DNA of 64,000 nt from Rhizobium sullae (lineage in GTDB: Bacteria > Pseudomonadota > Alphaproteobacteria > Rhizobiales > Rhizobiaceae), in the NCBI RefSeq assembly GCF_900169785.1, contig NZ_FWER01000005.1:90984-154983 (forward strand), read 5' to 3'. Below, one piece after another: positions 43,886 through 52,640 of the stretch. The position numbers were made by a program, and so were the translations under genes. A model generated the notes under the pieces. The model saw nothing but the letters and a program-made list of their open reading frames with translations. It was not told the DNA's origin and did no database searches. Every line of letters starts with the position of its first letter. The first letter of the stretch is position 1.

Positions 43886-44683
43886 ATGACAACGGCGGAA
43901 GACAGCTTGAAAAACATCGTCGACATCAACTGCGATATGGGAGAGGCCTTCGGGCGTTGGCGGATCGGCGACACGCAGGATTCGCTTCTAATTTCCCACA
44001 TCAGTTCGGCCAATATCGCCGCCGGCTTCCATGCCGGCGATCCGAACCTCATCGACGAGACCGTGGCGCTTGCCGCGGCTCATGGAGTGGGTGTGGGGGC
44101 ACATCCGGGCTATAATGACCTGCAGGGCTTTGGCCGCCGCAAGATTCTCGGCAACAGCAAAGAACTGGTCAACGACATCATCTATCAAGTGGGGGCGCTC
44201 CGCGAGTTCGCTCGCCGTCACAGCGTGCCCGTGCAGCATGTGAAGCCGCATGGCGCGCTCTATATGGAGATGGCGGTCAATTCGGATTTCGCACAAATCT
44301 TCGTCCAGTACATGCGCACCGTCTCGCCCAGCACCTTTGTCTTCTGCATGGGCGGCTCGGCGACGCACAGGGCAGCGCTCGATGCCGGACAGCCTGTCGT
44401 GCGCGAGTTCTACGCAGACCGCGACTACGACGACAGCGGCTCGATCGTCTTTACCCGCGATGCCGGCCGCCCGGATCCGATGGCGCTGGCACAGAAAGTG
44501 CTGCGGGCCTGCCAGGAAGGCAAGGTTCGCACGGTCGCGGGCAATGACATCGACATCGAATTTGAATCCATCTGCTTTCATTCCGATACGCTCGGCGCGC
44601 TGGATATCGTTCTCAGCATTCGCGAGCTTCTGATCGGTGCGGGAATCCGGATCGCGCCGGTGTCGCAGATCCTTGGCCAATAG
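43886..44683 (+). CDS. pxpA: LamB/YcsF-family protein (5-oxoprolinase subunit A-like)
   Basis: 265-residue protein of the LamB/YcsF family: [18 protein letters not shown] (about 13-30), [52 protein letters not shown] and [18 protein letters not shown]. In E. coli PxpA joins PxpB and PxpC as an ATP-dependent 5-oxoprolinase that opens the pyroglutamate lactam. Here it leads an operon with a biotin carrier, biotin carboxylase, PxpB and PxpC. The ATG lacks a good ribosome site. The substrate may be pyroglutamate or another cyclic amide. Confidence 0.85.
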   Translation: MTTAEDSLKNIVDINCDMGEAFGRWRIGDTQDSLLISHISSANIAAGFHAGDPNLIDETVALAAAHGVGVGAHPGYNDLQGFGRRKILGNSKELVNDIIYQVGALREFARRHSVPVQHVKPHGALYMEMAVNSDFAQIFVQYMRTVSPSTFVFCMGGSATHRAALDAGQPVVREFYADRDYDDSGSIVFTRDAGRPDPMALAQKVLRACQEGKVRTVAGNDIDIEFESICFHSDTLGALDIVLSIRELLIGAGIRIAPVSQILGQ

Positions 44684-44701
44684 ATTTTGCGGAGACCGAC
44701 C

Positions 44702-44944
44702 ATGAGCAAGATTGAAATCCGTTCGCCCCTGCCGGGCACCTTCTACCGGGCTTCCGCGCCGGATGCTCCGCCCTTCAAGGGGAACGGTGATGACGTCACC
44801 GAGGCCGAGACGATCGGCGTGATAGAGGTAATGAAGACATTCCAGGAAGTCCCGGCCGGTGTTTCCGGCAGGGCGATCACCTTCCTCGTCGACAATGAGG
44901 AGCCCGTTATGGCCGGGCAGGTCATTGCGGAGCTCGAAGTATGA
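44702..44944 (+). CDS. Small biotin carboxyl carrier protein
   Basis: 80-residue stand-alone biotinyl domain: IEIRSPLPGTFYRASAPDAPPF, then VIEVMKTFQEVPAGVSGRAITFLVDNEEPVMAGQVIAELE. Lys45 in EVMKTF is the biotin site; most carriers read EAMKM, so the Ala and final Met are changed. It lacks the linker of AccB. GGAG precedes the chosen ATG, and the stop overlaps the biotin carboxylase start by four bases. It would shuttle carboxybiotin between the biotin carboxylase and the PxpB/PxpC pair. Confidence 0.85.
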   Translation: MSKIEIRSPLPGTFYRASAPDAPPFKGNGDDVTEAETIGVIEVMKTFQEVPAGVSGRAITFLVDNEEPVMAGQVIAELEV

Positions 44945-46326
44945 CAATCGGCTCGGTGCTCATCGCCAATCGCGGGGAGATCGCCGTTCGCGTCATCAAG
45001 GCGGCGAAGGCACTCGGCATCCGGACCGTGCAGGTGCACAGCGCAGCAGACGCGGATATGCTGGCGGTGCGGCTCGCCGATGAGGCAGTGAACATCGGCC
45101 CGCCGGCGCCGAAGAAATCCTATCTCAACATCGAGGCGGTGATCGCCGCCGCCAAGGCCGCCGGCGTCGATGCCGTGCATCCTGGTTACGGCTTTCTATC
45201 CGAAAACGGCGATTTCGCGGATGCGGTGCGCGACGCTGGCATGATCTTCATAGGTCCCTCCGGTGATGCTATCCGCATGCTCGGCGACAAGGTTGCGGCG
45301 CGACAGGTGGCGAAACGCGCCGGCGTGCCGACAGTGCCTGGCAGTGATGGGCGTGTCGCCGGGTTCGACGACGCGCGGCTACTCGCAGATGAGATCGGTT
45401 TTCCTGTCATGATCAAGGCCGCGGCCGGCGGCGGCGGACGTGGTATCCGCATCGTGGATAGTATCGCCGAGCTGGAACAGCAGTTTCCGCTTGCCTCGGC
45501 AGAGGCGCTGGCCGCGTTCGGCGACGGGGGACTTTATATGGAAAAGGTCATCGCCCGCGCCCGGCACGTTGAGGTGCAGATTTTCGGCGATGGCCAGAAT
45601 TTCGTACATTTCTACGAACGCGAATGCTCGCTGCAGCGGCGGCGCCAGAAGGTGTGGGAAGAGGCAACCGCCTTCCTGCTGCCAGCCGACATGCGCGAAC
45701 GGCTTTGCATGAGCGCCGTGGCACTTGCGCGCGAGGTCGGCTATCGCGGCGCCGGCACGGTCGAATATCTCTATGACGACGAAACGGGTGACTTCTACTT
45801 CATCGAGGTCAACACCCGCATCCAGGTCGAGCATCCTGTGACCGAGATGATCACCGGGTTCGACCTGGTGCAGGAGATGTTCAAGGTCGCGGGTGGTGCG
45901 GCGATTTCGGTCGCCCAGCGAGACATCGTGGTCAGCGGCCATGCGATCGAGTGCCGCATCAATGCCGAGGATCCCTTCAAAGCCTTCCAGCCATCGCCGG
46001 GTACGATCACGTCGCTTTCCGTGCCGGAAGGCGAGGGCATCCGGTTCGATACGATGCTCTATGAGGGCTACACGATTCCACCCTTCTACGATTCCCTGCT
46101 CGGCAAGCTCATCGTCCACGCAGAGACACGCAAGGCCTGCCTTGAAAAGCTCGCCGCGGCGCTGACGGCTCTCACGATCGAAGGCGTACCGACGACGGCA
46201 GCGCTGCATCTGGCGCTCGCCCGTGACGCAAGCGTCGCCAAGGGTGCCATCCATACCCGCTTTCTCGAACAATGGCTGGAGCATGATTTTCCTGCTCTGG
46301 CCAGCCCGACCCAGGAGGTTGCCTGA
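44941..46326 (+). CDS. Biotin carboxylase subunit
   Basis: 461-residue AccC-like ATP-grasp enzyme: IGSVLIANRGEIAVRVIKAAKALGIRTVQVHSAAD, HPGYGFLSENGDFADAV, MIKAAAGGGGRGIRIV, RHVEVQIFGDGQNFVHFYERECSLQRRRQKVWEEA and FYFIEVNTRIQVEHPVTEMITGFDLV. It carboxylates biotin on the carrier with ATP and bicarbonate. This accessory copy is placed between the carrier and PxpB, so it serves a dedicated carboxylase and not fatty-acid synthesis. Overlaps both neighbours (ATGA and TGATG). Confidence 0.9.
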   Translation: MTIGSVLIANRGEIAVRVIKAAKALGIRTVQVHSAADADMLAVRLADEAVNIGPPAPKKSYLNIEAVIAAAKAAGVDAVHPGYGFLSENGDFADAVRDAGMIFIGPSGDAIRMLGDKVAARQVAKRAGVPTVPGSDGRVAGFDDARLLADEIGFPVMIKAAAGGGGRGIRIVDSIAELEQQFPLASAEALAAFGDGGLYMEKVIARARHVEVQIFGDGQNFVHFYERECSLQRRRQKVWEEATAFLLPADMRERLCMSAVALAREVGYRGAGTVEYLYDDETGDFYFIEVNTRIQVEHPVTEMITGFDLVQEMFKVAGGAAISVAQRDIVVSGHAIECRINAEDPFKAFQPSPGTITSLSVPEGEGIRFDTMLYEGYTIPPFYDSLLGKLIVHAETRKACLEKLAAALTALTIEGVPTTAALHLALARDASVAKGAIHTRFLEQWLEHDFPALASPTQEVA

Positions 46327-47201
46327 TGCCTGCGCGATATACGTTCGGAGGTGATGAGCACCTGTTCGTCGAATGCAGCAGCGAGATGTCGCTCGAGGCC
46401 TTCTTCAAGAGCCTGTCGATGGCGACAGCGGTTCGGGAAAGCCAGATCAAGGGTGTCACCGAGATCTGCCCGGCAAATGCCTCGTTCCAAGTGAAATTCA
46501 ATCCTGATCTCATCAAACCGGACGACATCCTGCGGGAGGTGCAGGCGATCGAGGGCGCGGCAGAAAAATCAGAGCCGGTCCTGAAGACCCGCATCATCGA
46601 AATTCCGGTCTTTTACAACGATCCGTGGACACACGAGACGCTGATGCGCTTTCGCGAACGGCACCAGGAGCCTGGCGGAACGGACCTCGATTATGCCGCG
46701 CGGATCAACGGCTATAGCGGTGTCAAGGATTTCATCGCCGCGCATGCGGGTTCACCGTGGTTCGTGTCTATGGTCGGTTTCGTGGCCGGGCTGCCCTTCA
46801 TGTACCAGATGGTCGAACGGCAGCGGCAGATCGAGGTGCCGAAATATCTGAGACCGCGCACAGATACGCCCAAACTGACGGTCGGCCATGGCGGCTGCTT
46901 CGGCTGCATCTATTCGGTGCGTGGCGCCGGCGGCTACCAGATGTTCGGCGTCACGCCGATGCCGATCTTCGACCCGACGCAGCAAACGAGTTATCTGCGC
47001 GATTTCATGGTGTTCTTCCGCCCTGGGGATATCGTCAAGTTCAAGCCGGTCGATCGCGACGGTTACAATACTGCGGTTGAGGAGGTCGAAAAGAGGCTTT
47101 TCAGCCCACCGATCCGCGAGGTCCGGTTCGATCTGCGCGAATTCAGCAACGACATCGACGGCTACAACGCGGGGCTGGAGGGCATTCTCAATGGCCATTA
47201 A
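46326..47201 (+). CDS. pxpB: PxpB/KipI-family carboxyltransferase-like subunit
   Basis: 291-residue protein of the AHS1/KipI domain family: YTFGGDEHLFVECSSEMS at the start, GVTEICPANASFQVKFNPD, IIEIPVFYNDPWTHE, FMVGFVAGLPFMYQM-like stretch (SMVGFVAGLPFMYQM) and RGAGGYQMFGVTPMPIFDPTQ. With KipA-type proteins it forms half of the carboxyltransferase fold seen in urea carboxylase. It is longer than the usual KipI (about 220-240) because of an insert around residues 90-130. Overlaps pxpC by 11 bases. Confidence 0.86.
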   Translation: MPARYTFGGDEHLFVECSSEMSLEAFFKSLSMATAVRESQIKGVTEICPANASFQVKFNPDLIKPDDILREVQAIEGAAEKSEPVLKTRIIEIPVFYNDPWTHETLMRFRERHQEPGGTDLDYAARINGYSGVKDFIAAHAGSPWFVSMVGFVAGLPFMYQMVERQRQIEVPKYLRPRTDTPKLTVGHGGCFGCIYSVRGAGGYQMFGVTPMPIFDPTQQTSYLRDFMVFFRPGDIVKFKPVDRDGYNTAVEEVEKRLFSPPIREVRFDLREFSNDIDGYNAGLEGILNGH

Positions 47202-48162
47202 GGTGTTGCATCACGGATTGGTGACGAGTGTCCAGGATCTCGGCCGTCCCGGCTATTTCCACCTCGGCATCCCGATCGGCGGCGCCATGGACCGCTACGC
47301 CATGCGTGCCGCCAATCTGCTCGTCGGCAACGATGAAGGGGCGGCGGGTCTTGAGGCGGTCTTCATGGGGCCGAAGCTTGAATTCACCGAGGATACACTG
47401 GTGGCCGTCACCGGTGCGGACATGCCGGCCAAGGTCGACGGCGTGGCGCAGCCCGGGTGGACAGCTTTCAAGGTCAAGGCCGGCCAGGTGCTGAGCTTCG
47501 ACCTCCTGAAATCCGGCGCGCGCATCCTGATCGCGGTCGCGGGCGGCATCGATGTGCCGGAAGCGCTCGGCAGCCGCTCCACCTATCCGATCGGCGCGCT
47601 CGGCGGCTACAAGGGCAGGGCACTGGCAGCCGGCGACGAACTGCCCGTCGGAAAGGCCAACCTTGCCAAGGAAGGAAAAAGCGTCACCGAAGAGCTGCGG
47701 CGCAAGCCCGGAACGCCGGTAGAGCTGCGCGTGTTGCCGGGGCTCTACTGGGACCGGCTGACGGATGCCGCCAAGGCGAGCTTCTTCGCCGACGAGTGGA
47801 AGGTGGCGCCTGAGGCCGACCGCATGGGTTACCGGTTCCGCGGCGGGCGCAAGCTCGAATTTCTGGACCGCAAGCAGCCCTTCGGCGCCGGTTCCGATCC
47901 GTCGAACATCGTCGACAGCTGCTACCCCTACGGCTCGATCCAGGTGCCGGGCGGGACGGAGCCGATTATCCTCCACCGCGACGCTGTATCCGGCGGCGGC
48001 TATTTCATGGTCGGCACGGTGATCTCGGCGGACATGGACCTCATCGGCCAGCTGCAGCCGCATACGCCGGCGCGGTTCGTTGAAGTGACGATGGACGAGG
48101 CGCTGAAGGCGAGGGCCGATCGGGCCGCACTGCTCGACCGCCTCCGCCAAAGCCTGTCGTGA
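47191..48162 (+). CDS. pxpC: PxpC/KipA-family biotin-dependent carboxyltransferase subunit
   Basis: 323-residue AHS2/KipA domain protein: IKVLHHGLVTSVQDLGRPGYFHLGIPIGGAMDRYAMRAANLLVGNDEGAAGLE (4-56), AVTGADMPAKVDG, ILIAVAGGIDVPEALGSRSTYPIGALGGYKGRALAAGDEL, DRMGYRFRG and YPYGSIQVPGGTEPIILHRDAVSGGGYFMVGTVI. The family is named for biotin-dependent carboxylation because the same domain lies in urea carboxylase and urea amidolyase. Last gene of the operon; the next gene converges. Confidence 0.88.
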   Translation: MAIKVLHHGLVTSVQDLGRPGYFHLGIPIGGAMDRYAMRAANLLVGNDEGAAGLEAVFMGPKLEFTEDTLVAVTGADMPAKVDGVAQPGWTAFKVKAGQVLSFDLLKSGARILIAVAGGIDVPEALGSRSTYPIGALGGYKGRALAAGDELPVGKANLAKEGKSVTEELRRKPGTPVELRVLPGLYWDRLTDAAKASFFADEWKVAPEADRMGYRFRGGRKLEFLDRKQPFGAGSDPSNIVDSCYPYGSIQVPGGTEPIILHRDAVSGGGYFMVGTVISADMDLIGQLQPHTPARFVEVTMDEALKARADRAALLDRLRQSLS

Positions 48163-48184
48163 GGTGACAACGATGGCCGGCCGA

Positions 48185-49192
48185 TCACTCGACACGCGTC
48201 AGGTAGTCGGCGGTCACGCTCGGGCCGGGAATGATGGCGACGATCTTCATCTGGGCGATCATGCGCTTCACCGAAGCGTCGAGATGGGTCTCCAGCATGG
48301 CGGCGGCCGCGTCGACGGCGCCGCGCATCAGAAGTTCGACGATCAGCCGCATCTCGGTGATGGCGGTGGGATCATCAGGCAGGCCGAGATGACGCAGCAG
48401 CCGCTCGGCGGCGTTGACAGGCAGGAGGTTGTTGCGGATCAACTCGCGGGTCTTCTCGTTTGCCGTCGTCAATACGCAGATGTCGATCATCTGCTCCTGA
48501 AGTTCCTCGAGTTTTTCGAGGTGATCGACTGGCTGCGAAGCTTCGAGACCGGCCAGGCGGGTGAAGAGCTCGGTCAGGCGTTCGCGGTTGACGGCGGCAG
48601 CGCCGGCCTTCAGGGCTGCTGGCTCCAGCATGCGTCGAAGCGTGAAGTGATCCTTGATCGTCTGGGCTGTCAACGGCCCGGCGATCCAATGGGAACTCAG
48701 GTTCTTCCGGACGAGGCCGCGTTCCTGCAGCCGGCTGAGGACGTCGCGCACCACCGTGCGGCTGACTTTGAAATGATTGGCGAGTTCGATCTCGATGATG
48801 CGGTACTGGCCGAAAACGACGCAGCCGGCCACGTCGCGCTCGACGGTGTTGTAGATGCGCGCCCAGGACGAGCGGCTCTGCAACGCCTCGTCGGCATGCT
48901 GGGCGATGACGAGGCCGAAGGACTTGATATCAGTGCGGTTTGGAGTGAGACCCGCATCCTGAGGGCCGACCAGGAAACCACGTCCCTGGAAGCGGTGGAC
49001 GAGGCCATCTGCCTCCAAACGCAGCAGGGCGCGCTGCACTGGCGCCCGCGATGTTTGGAGAATGTCGGCGATCGGCCCCTCAAGCAGAACCAGACCCAGC
49101 GGCAACTGCCCGCCGACGATATTGTCGCGCAGGATGTGCTCGGCAATCTCGTACCGACGCTGGGCCGTCTGTCCTGGGAGATTGCGTATCAT
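48185..49192 (-). CDS. GntR/FCD regulator with two winged-helix domains
   Basis: About 335 residues. A first GntR-type winged helix lies at about 8-75 (YEIAEHILRDNIVGGQLPLGLVLLEGPIADILQTSRAPVQRALLRLEADGLVHRFQGRGFLV). A second follows at about 110-175 (ERDVAGCVVFGQYRIIEIELANHFKVSRTVVRDVLSRLQERGLVRKNLSSHWIAGPL). A FadR-type all-helical FCD domain fills the rest (HFTLRRMLEPAALKAGA...). Most FadR-type regulators have one winged helix. The start is uncertain: ATGs at 49204 and 49192 and a TTG at 49231 share one GGAGG. It is divergent from the long transporter operon and probably controls it. Confidence 0.8.
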   Translation of the reverse strand: MIRNLPGQTAQRRYEIAEHILRDNIVGGQLPLGLVLLEGPIADILQTSRAPVQRALLRLEADGLVHRFQGRGFLVGPQDAGLTPNRTDIKSFGLVIAQHADEALQSRSSWARIYNTVERDVAGCVVFGQYRIIEIELANHFKVSRTVVRDVLSRLQERGLVRKNLSSHWIAGPLTAQTIKDHFTLRRMLEPAALKAGAAAVNRERLTELFTRLAGLEASQPVDHLEKLEELQEQMIDICVLTTANEKTRELIRNNLLPVNAAERLLRHLGLPDDPTAITEMRLIVELLMRGAVDAAAAMLETHLDASVKRMIAQMKIVAIIPGPSVTADYLTRVE

Positions 49193-49767
49193 CGGGCTGG
49201 GCATCCTCCATCCAAGAGCGGATGGCAACAAAGTGGGAATTCTCTTTAGTTTATTTTGCCGTTTTGGACCATGTCAAAATAAATGTCTTTTGCATACCAA
49301 AATTGCATTTTTTTACGTGACGCCGAGTGAAGCGGTACTTTCTGCCAATCCCGACCTTTTTTGCCATGCAAATGGCCGGGAGTTGCGAACGGCTGCGCGA
49401 CGAAAGCACGTTTGATGCAGAAATATGCGATTTTTAGCGAAAATTTGCGTGAAAACTGCGCGTGATCGAGGTGAGATCCCGTATCCTGTTTTTCGGCCTT
49501 CCTCTCATCCAATGCCGCCTTTTTGTGATTTTTTGTTGCCCTGCACAAAATCTCGGGCTGTTTCAGAAAAAGCCTATTGAATACAAAAATCATTTATGCC
49601 ATCAATTCGGCACAGTAGGGACGCCGCTAGAAGTGTCCCGAGGGTGAACTAGAAAAAAGTCAGACTGCCGATCGATTTCCGCCGTGTGCCTCGCTGCGCA
49701 CGCACGGTTTCGGCTGCCGTATCGCAGGAGTGCGGCGGCGGAGCGGGCGATCTGTCTCTGACGCAAA
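49193..49767. promoter_or_regulatory. Divergent control region before the long cyclic-amide operon
   Basis: About 575 bases, AT-richer than the genes. Near the GntR start is a 9-bp inverted repeat (listed separately). No other clear palindrome or gene was found between it and the ATPase start, so the operon may have a long leader. Confidence 0.5.
49250..49283. promoter_or_regulatory. Candidate operator TTTATTTTG-N16-CAAAATAAA
   Basis: Perfect 9-bp inverted repeat about 60-90 bases upstream of the GntR gene start, suited to autoregulation by a dimeric regulator, possibly one with two DNA-binding domains per chain. Confidence 0.5.
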
Positions 49768-50856
49768 ATGGAGAGGCTCTTGTCTTCGGTTCTCAAGCTC
49801 GCAGGCGTCACCAAGACCTATGGCGCGCTAAACGCGCTCGACGGCGTCGACCTGTCGCTGCCGAACGACAGCTATGTTTCGCTTCTGGGGCCGAGCGGAT
49901 CGGGAAAGACGACGCTACTGCGCGTCATCGCCGGTTTCGAGCAGCCGGACCTCGGCACGGTGATTTTTAAGGGCCAGCGTATTGAGACGGTGCCACCGCA
50001 CCGACGCGACATTGGTTTCGTCTTCCAGAATTTTGCCCTGTTCCCACATCTGTCGGTCTCCAAGAACATCGCCTTCGGGCTGGAAAACCGTGTCGAAAAC
50101 CCCGTGGTCGATCCTGGTATCGTGCAGGCCAGGGTCAAGGACATGATTGCGCTTGTCGGCCTATCGGGTCTCGAAGATCGCGGCGTCGCGCAAATCTCCG
50201 GCGGTCAGCGGCAGCGCGTGGCTCTGGCCCGCACGCTGGTGACCGAACCGTCACTGGTGCTGCTCGACGAGCCGCTTGGCGCACTCGACGCCAATCTGCG
50301 GGCCCGCATGCGCAGCGAGCTCAGGCTGATCCGCGAGCGCTGCGGCGTCACCTTCCTGCACGTGACCGGCAGCGAGAGCGAAGCGCTTGCCATGGGCGAC
50401 ATGGTGCTGGTGCTGGAGAGCGGCCGGATCGCGCAGGCGGCGGACGCCGACACGATCTACAACCGGCCAAAATCGCTGCCGGTGGCGGGTTTCCTCAACT
50501 GCTACAATCTCTTCGAAGGCCAACTCGCCGGCGAGAGCTTCCTCGGCCCTTACGGTGCTTTCCCGCTCGGCGACCAGACGCAATTCCGCAGCGACCGCAC
50601 CGGCTACGCCATCCGCTACGACCGCGTCGTGATCCGCCCGGCCGAAGCCCCTGTCGCCGATGACGAGGTGAAGCTCGAGGCGACTTTCGTCGCCGACGAA
50701 TATTCGGGCGCCGCGATCAATTCCTTCTTCTCGCTCGATGACGGCCGCGTCTTCGAAGTGGAATCTCATCTGAGCCAAAGCATGCCGCCCGCCTGCACGC
50801 CGCAGTCGCGCTACGCGCTCGTCTGGAAGCGACGGGATGCCCTCGTTTACGCCTGA
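49768..50856 (+). CDS. Polyamine-type ABC transporter ATP-binding protein 1
   Basis: 362-residue PotA-like ATPase: [75 protein letters not shown] and a C-terminal TOBE region. The H-loop reads HVTGSESEAL, where the usual form is VTHDQxEA; the switch His appears replaced by Gly, so its ATPase cycle may be unusual. The ATG has no ribosome site, while a TTG four codons later has GGAGAGG just upstream and may be the real start. First gene of the long operon. Confidence 0.85.
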   Translation: MERLLSSVLKLAGVTKTYGALNALDGVDLSLPNDSYVSLLGPSGSGKTTLLRVIAGFEQPDLGTVIFKGQRIETVPPHRRDIGFVFQNFALFPHLSVSKNIAFGLENRVENPVVDPGIVQARVKDMIALVGLSGLEDRGVAQISGGQRQRVALARTLVTEPSLVLLDEPLGALDANLRARMRSELRLIRERCGVTFLHVTGSESEALAMGDMVLVLESGRIAQAADADTIYNRPKSLPVAGFLNCYNLFEGQLAGESFLGPYGAFPLGDQTQFRSDRTGYAIRYDRVVIRPAEAPVADDEVKLEATFVADEYSGAAINSFFSLDDGRVFEVESHLSQSMPPACTPQSRYALVWKRRDALVYA

Positions 50857-50893
50857 CACTCTTACCGCGCAGCGCGGGACCGGAGACTGATTG

Positions 50894-51793
50894 ATGTCGA
50901 TAAGTGCCACAACAGCCGAGACCGAAACCACGGTGGAACCGGTCACGAAGGCATCCGGCAAGGCGCTCTGGCTGTTGGCGCCGGGCGTCATCTGGATGCT
51001 GCTTTTTCTGGTGACGCCTATCCTGATGATGATCTACGTGTCGTTCTGGACGCAGACGACCTTCAAGATCACCCCGGATCTCACCATCAAGAGCTGGGTG
51101 ACCTTCTTTACCACGGATACTTATCTCAGCGCACTGTGGACGACGGTCAGGATCTGGTTGATCGTGCTCGCCTCGACGCTGGTCGTCGGCTATCCAGCGG
51201 CGCTCTACGTCGGCCTCTTCGTCAAGAACAAGACGATCCAGACGGCCCTTCTCGTCCTCTGCGTCATCCCCTTCTGGACCTCCTTCCTGATCCGCGTCCT
51301 TGCCTGGCGACCGATGCTGGGCAAGGAGGGAGCGATCAACCTCATCCTGCAGAATCTCGGGATCATCAACCAACCGATCGAGGTGCTGCTCTTCTCCGAA
51401 CTGTCGGTCATCATCGGCATGACGCAGATCTACTGCGTCTTCATGGTCGGGCCGATCGCCTTCATGATGGGCCGCATCGATCAGAGCGTCATCGAAGCGG
51501 CGCAGGATCTAGGGGCCGGCTTCTGGCGCATCTTCCGCACCATAATACTGCCGCTCACCATGCCGGGCGTGGTGGTCGGCGCGATCTTCGTCTCCGTCAT
51601 GGTGCTTGGTGAATTCGCAACTGCTGCCGCTCTTTCCGGCCGTAAAGTGAACCTTCTCGGCAACATCATCGTCACACAGGTCGGATCGCTGAAATGGGCC
51701 TTCGCCGCCGTGGTCGGTGTCGTGCTCACCGTGCTCATGGGGGTTGTCGTCGCGGCGCTCCTGCGCGTCGTTGATCTAAGGAAGGAGCTCTAA
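50894..51793 (+). CDS. Polyamine-type ABC transporter permease 1
   Basis: 299-residue PotB-like inner-membrane permease: LWLLAPGVIWMLLFLVTPILMMIYVSFW at the N terminus, LLVLCVIPFWTSFLIRVLAWRPMLGKEGAINLIL (typical PotB loop) and EAAQDLGAGFWRIFRTIILPLTMPGV as the ATPase-docking EAA loop. GGAGA precedes the ATG. It pairs with the next gene product. Confidence 0.9.
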   Translation: MSISATTAETETTVEPVTKASGKALWLLAPGVIWMLLFLVTPILMMIYVSFWTQTTFKITPDLTIKSWVTFFTTDTYLSALWTTVRIWLIVLASTLVVGYPAALYVGLFVKNKTIQTALLVLCVIPFWTSFLIRVLAWRPMLGKEGAINLILQNLGIINQPIEVLLFSELSVIIGMTQIYCVFMVGPIAFMMGRIDQSVIEAAQDLGAGFWRIFRTIILPLTMPGVVVGAIFVSVMVLGEFATAAALSGRKVNLLGNIIVTQVGSLKWAFAAVVGVVLTVLMGVVVAALLRVVDLRKEL

Positions 51794-51794
51794 C

Positions 51795-52640
51795 ATGCAG
51801 GCCGGCGGCATCAAGCTCTCACTCGGCGTCTACACGGCGCTCTTCCTAGTCTTCCTCTACGCACCGATGGTGGTGCTCGCCATTCTGTCCTTCCAGACAG
51901 GGCCGGAAGGCGGACCACAGTTCCCGATCATCGAATGGTCGACATACTGGTACAAGCATCTCTTCGGCCTGACGCCGCCGTCGCGCATCGCGCCGCTGCC
52001 GATCAACGAAGCCCTGGTCCGCTCGCTGGTGCTCTCGGTGATGACGATGATCGTCTCCACAGTGCTCGGCGTCACCTCCGCGCAGGCCTTCCGTCGCCGG
52101 TTCCCCGGCTCGGGCGTCGTCTTCTACCTGATCGTTCTCGGCATGATGGTCCCCGGCGTTCTGGTCGGCCTCGGCATGGCGCTCGTGGCCAATGCGCTCG
52201 GCATCGACCGGCACTGGTGGGGAACCGCTTTCGTGCTGCACGTCGTCTACACGTACCCCTTCGCTTTTCTTGTCATGCTGGCGATCCTCAATCGCTTCGA
52301 TCAGAGCGTCGAGGAGGCGTCGTGGTCGCTTGGCGTGTCGCCGGCGCGCACATTCCGCAAGGTGACGTTCCCGCTGATCTTTCCAGGCGTGCTCTCGGCC
52401 ATGCTCTTCGCCTTCACTCTGTCTTATGACGAATTCTCGCGCACGCTGTTTGCATCCGGCCGCGACCTGACGTTACCGCTCGCCATCTACGGCACCTTCT
52501 CGGTGGAGGTGCATCCGAACGTCTTCGCCTTCGGGGTGCTGACGACGATCTTCTCCTTCGCACTGCTCGGTGTGTACGCCATTTTGATGATGCTCTCCAT
52601 ACGGCGTGCCAAGCGCGTCGCGATCCAGGAGGAGGCATGA
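51795..52640 (+). CDS. Polyamine-type ABC transporter permease 2
   Basis: 281-residue PotC-like permease: LSLGVYTALFLVFLYAPMVVLAILSFQ, the EAA loop EEASWSLGVSPARTFRKVTFPLIFPGVLSAMLFAFTLSYDEFSRTLFASG and several membrane segments. One base separates it from permease 1, and it overlaps the following SDR gene start, so transport and metabolism genes are one transcript. Confidence 0.9.
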   Translation: MQAGGIKLSLGVYTALFLVFLYAPMVVLAILSFQTGPEGGPQFPIIEWSTYWYKHLFGLTPPSRIAPLPINEALVRSLVLSVMTMIVSTVLGVTSAQAFRRRFPGSGVVFYLIVLGMMVPGVLVGLGMALVANALGIDRHWWGTAFVLHVVYTYPFAFLVMLAILNRFDQSVEEASWSLGVSPARTFRKVTFPLIFPGVLSAMLFAFTLSYDEFSRTLFASGRDLTLPLAIYGTFSVEVHPNVFAFGVLTTIFSFALLGVYAILMMLSIRRAKRVAIQEEA

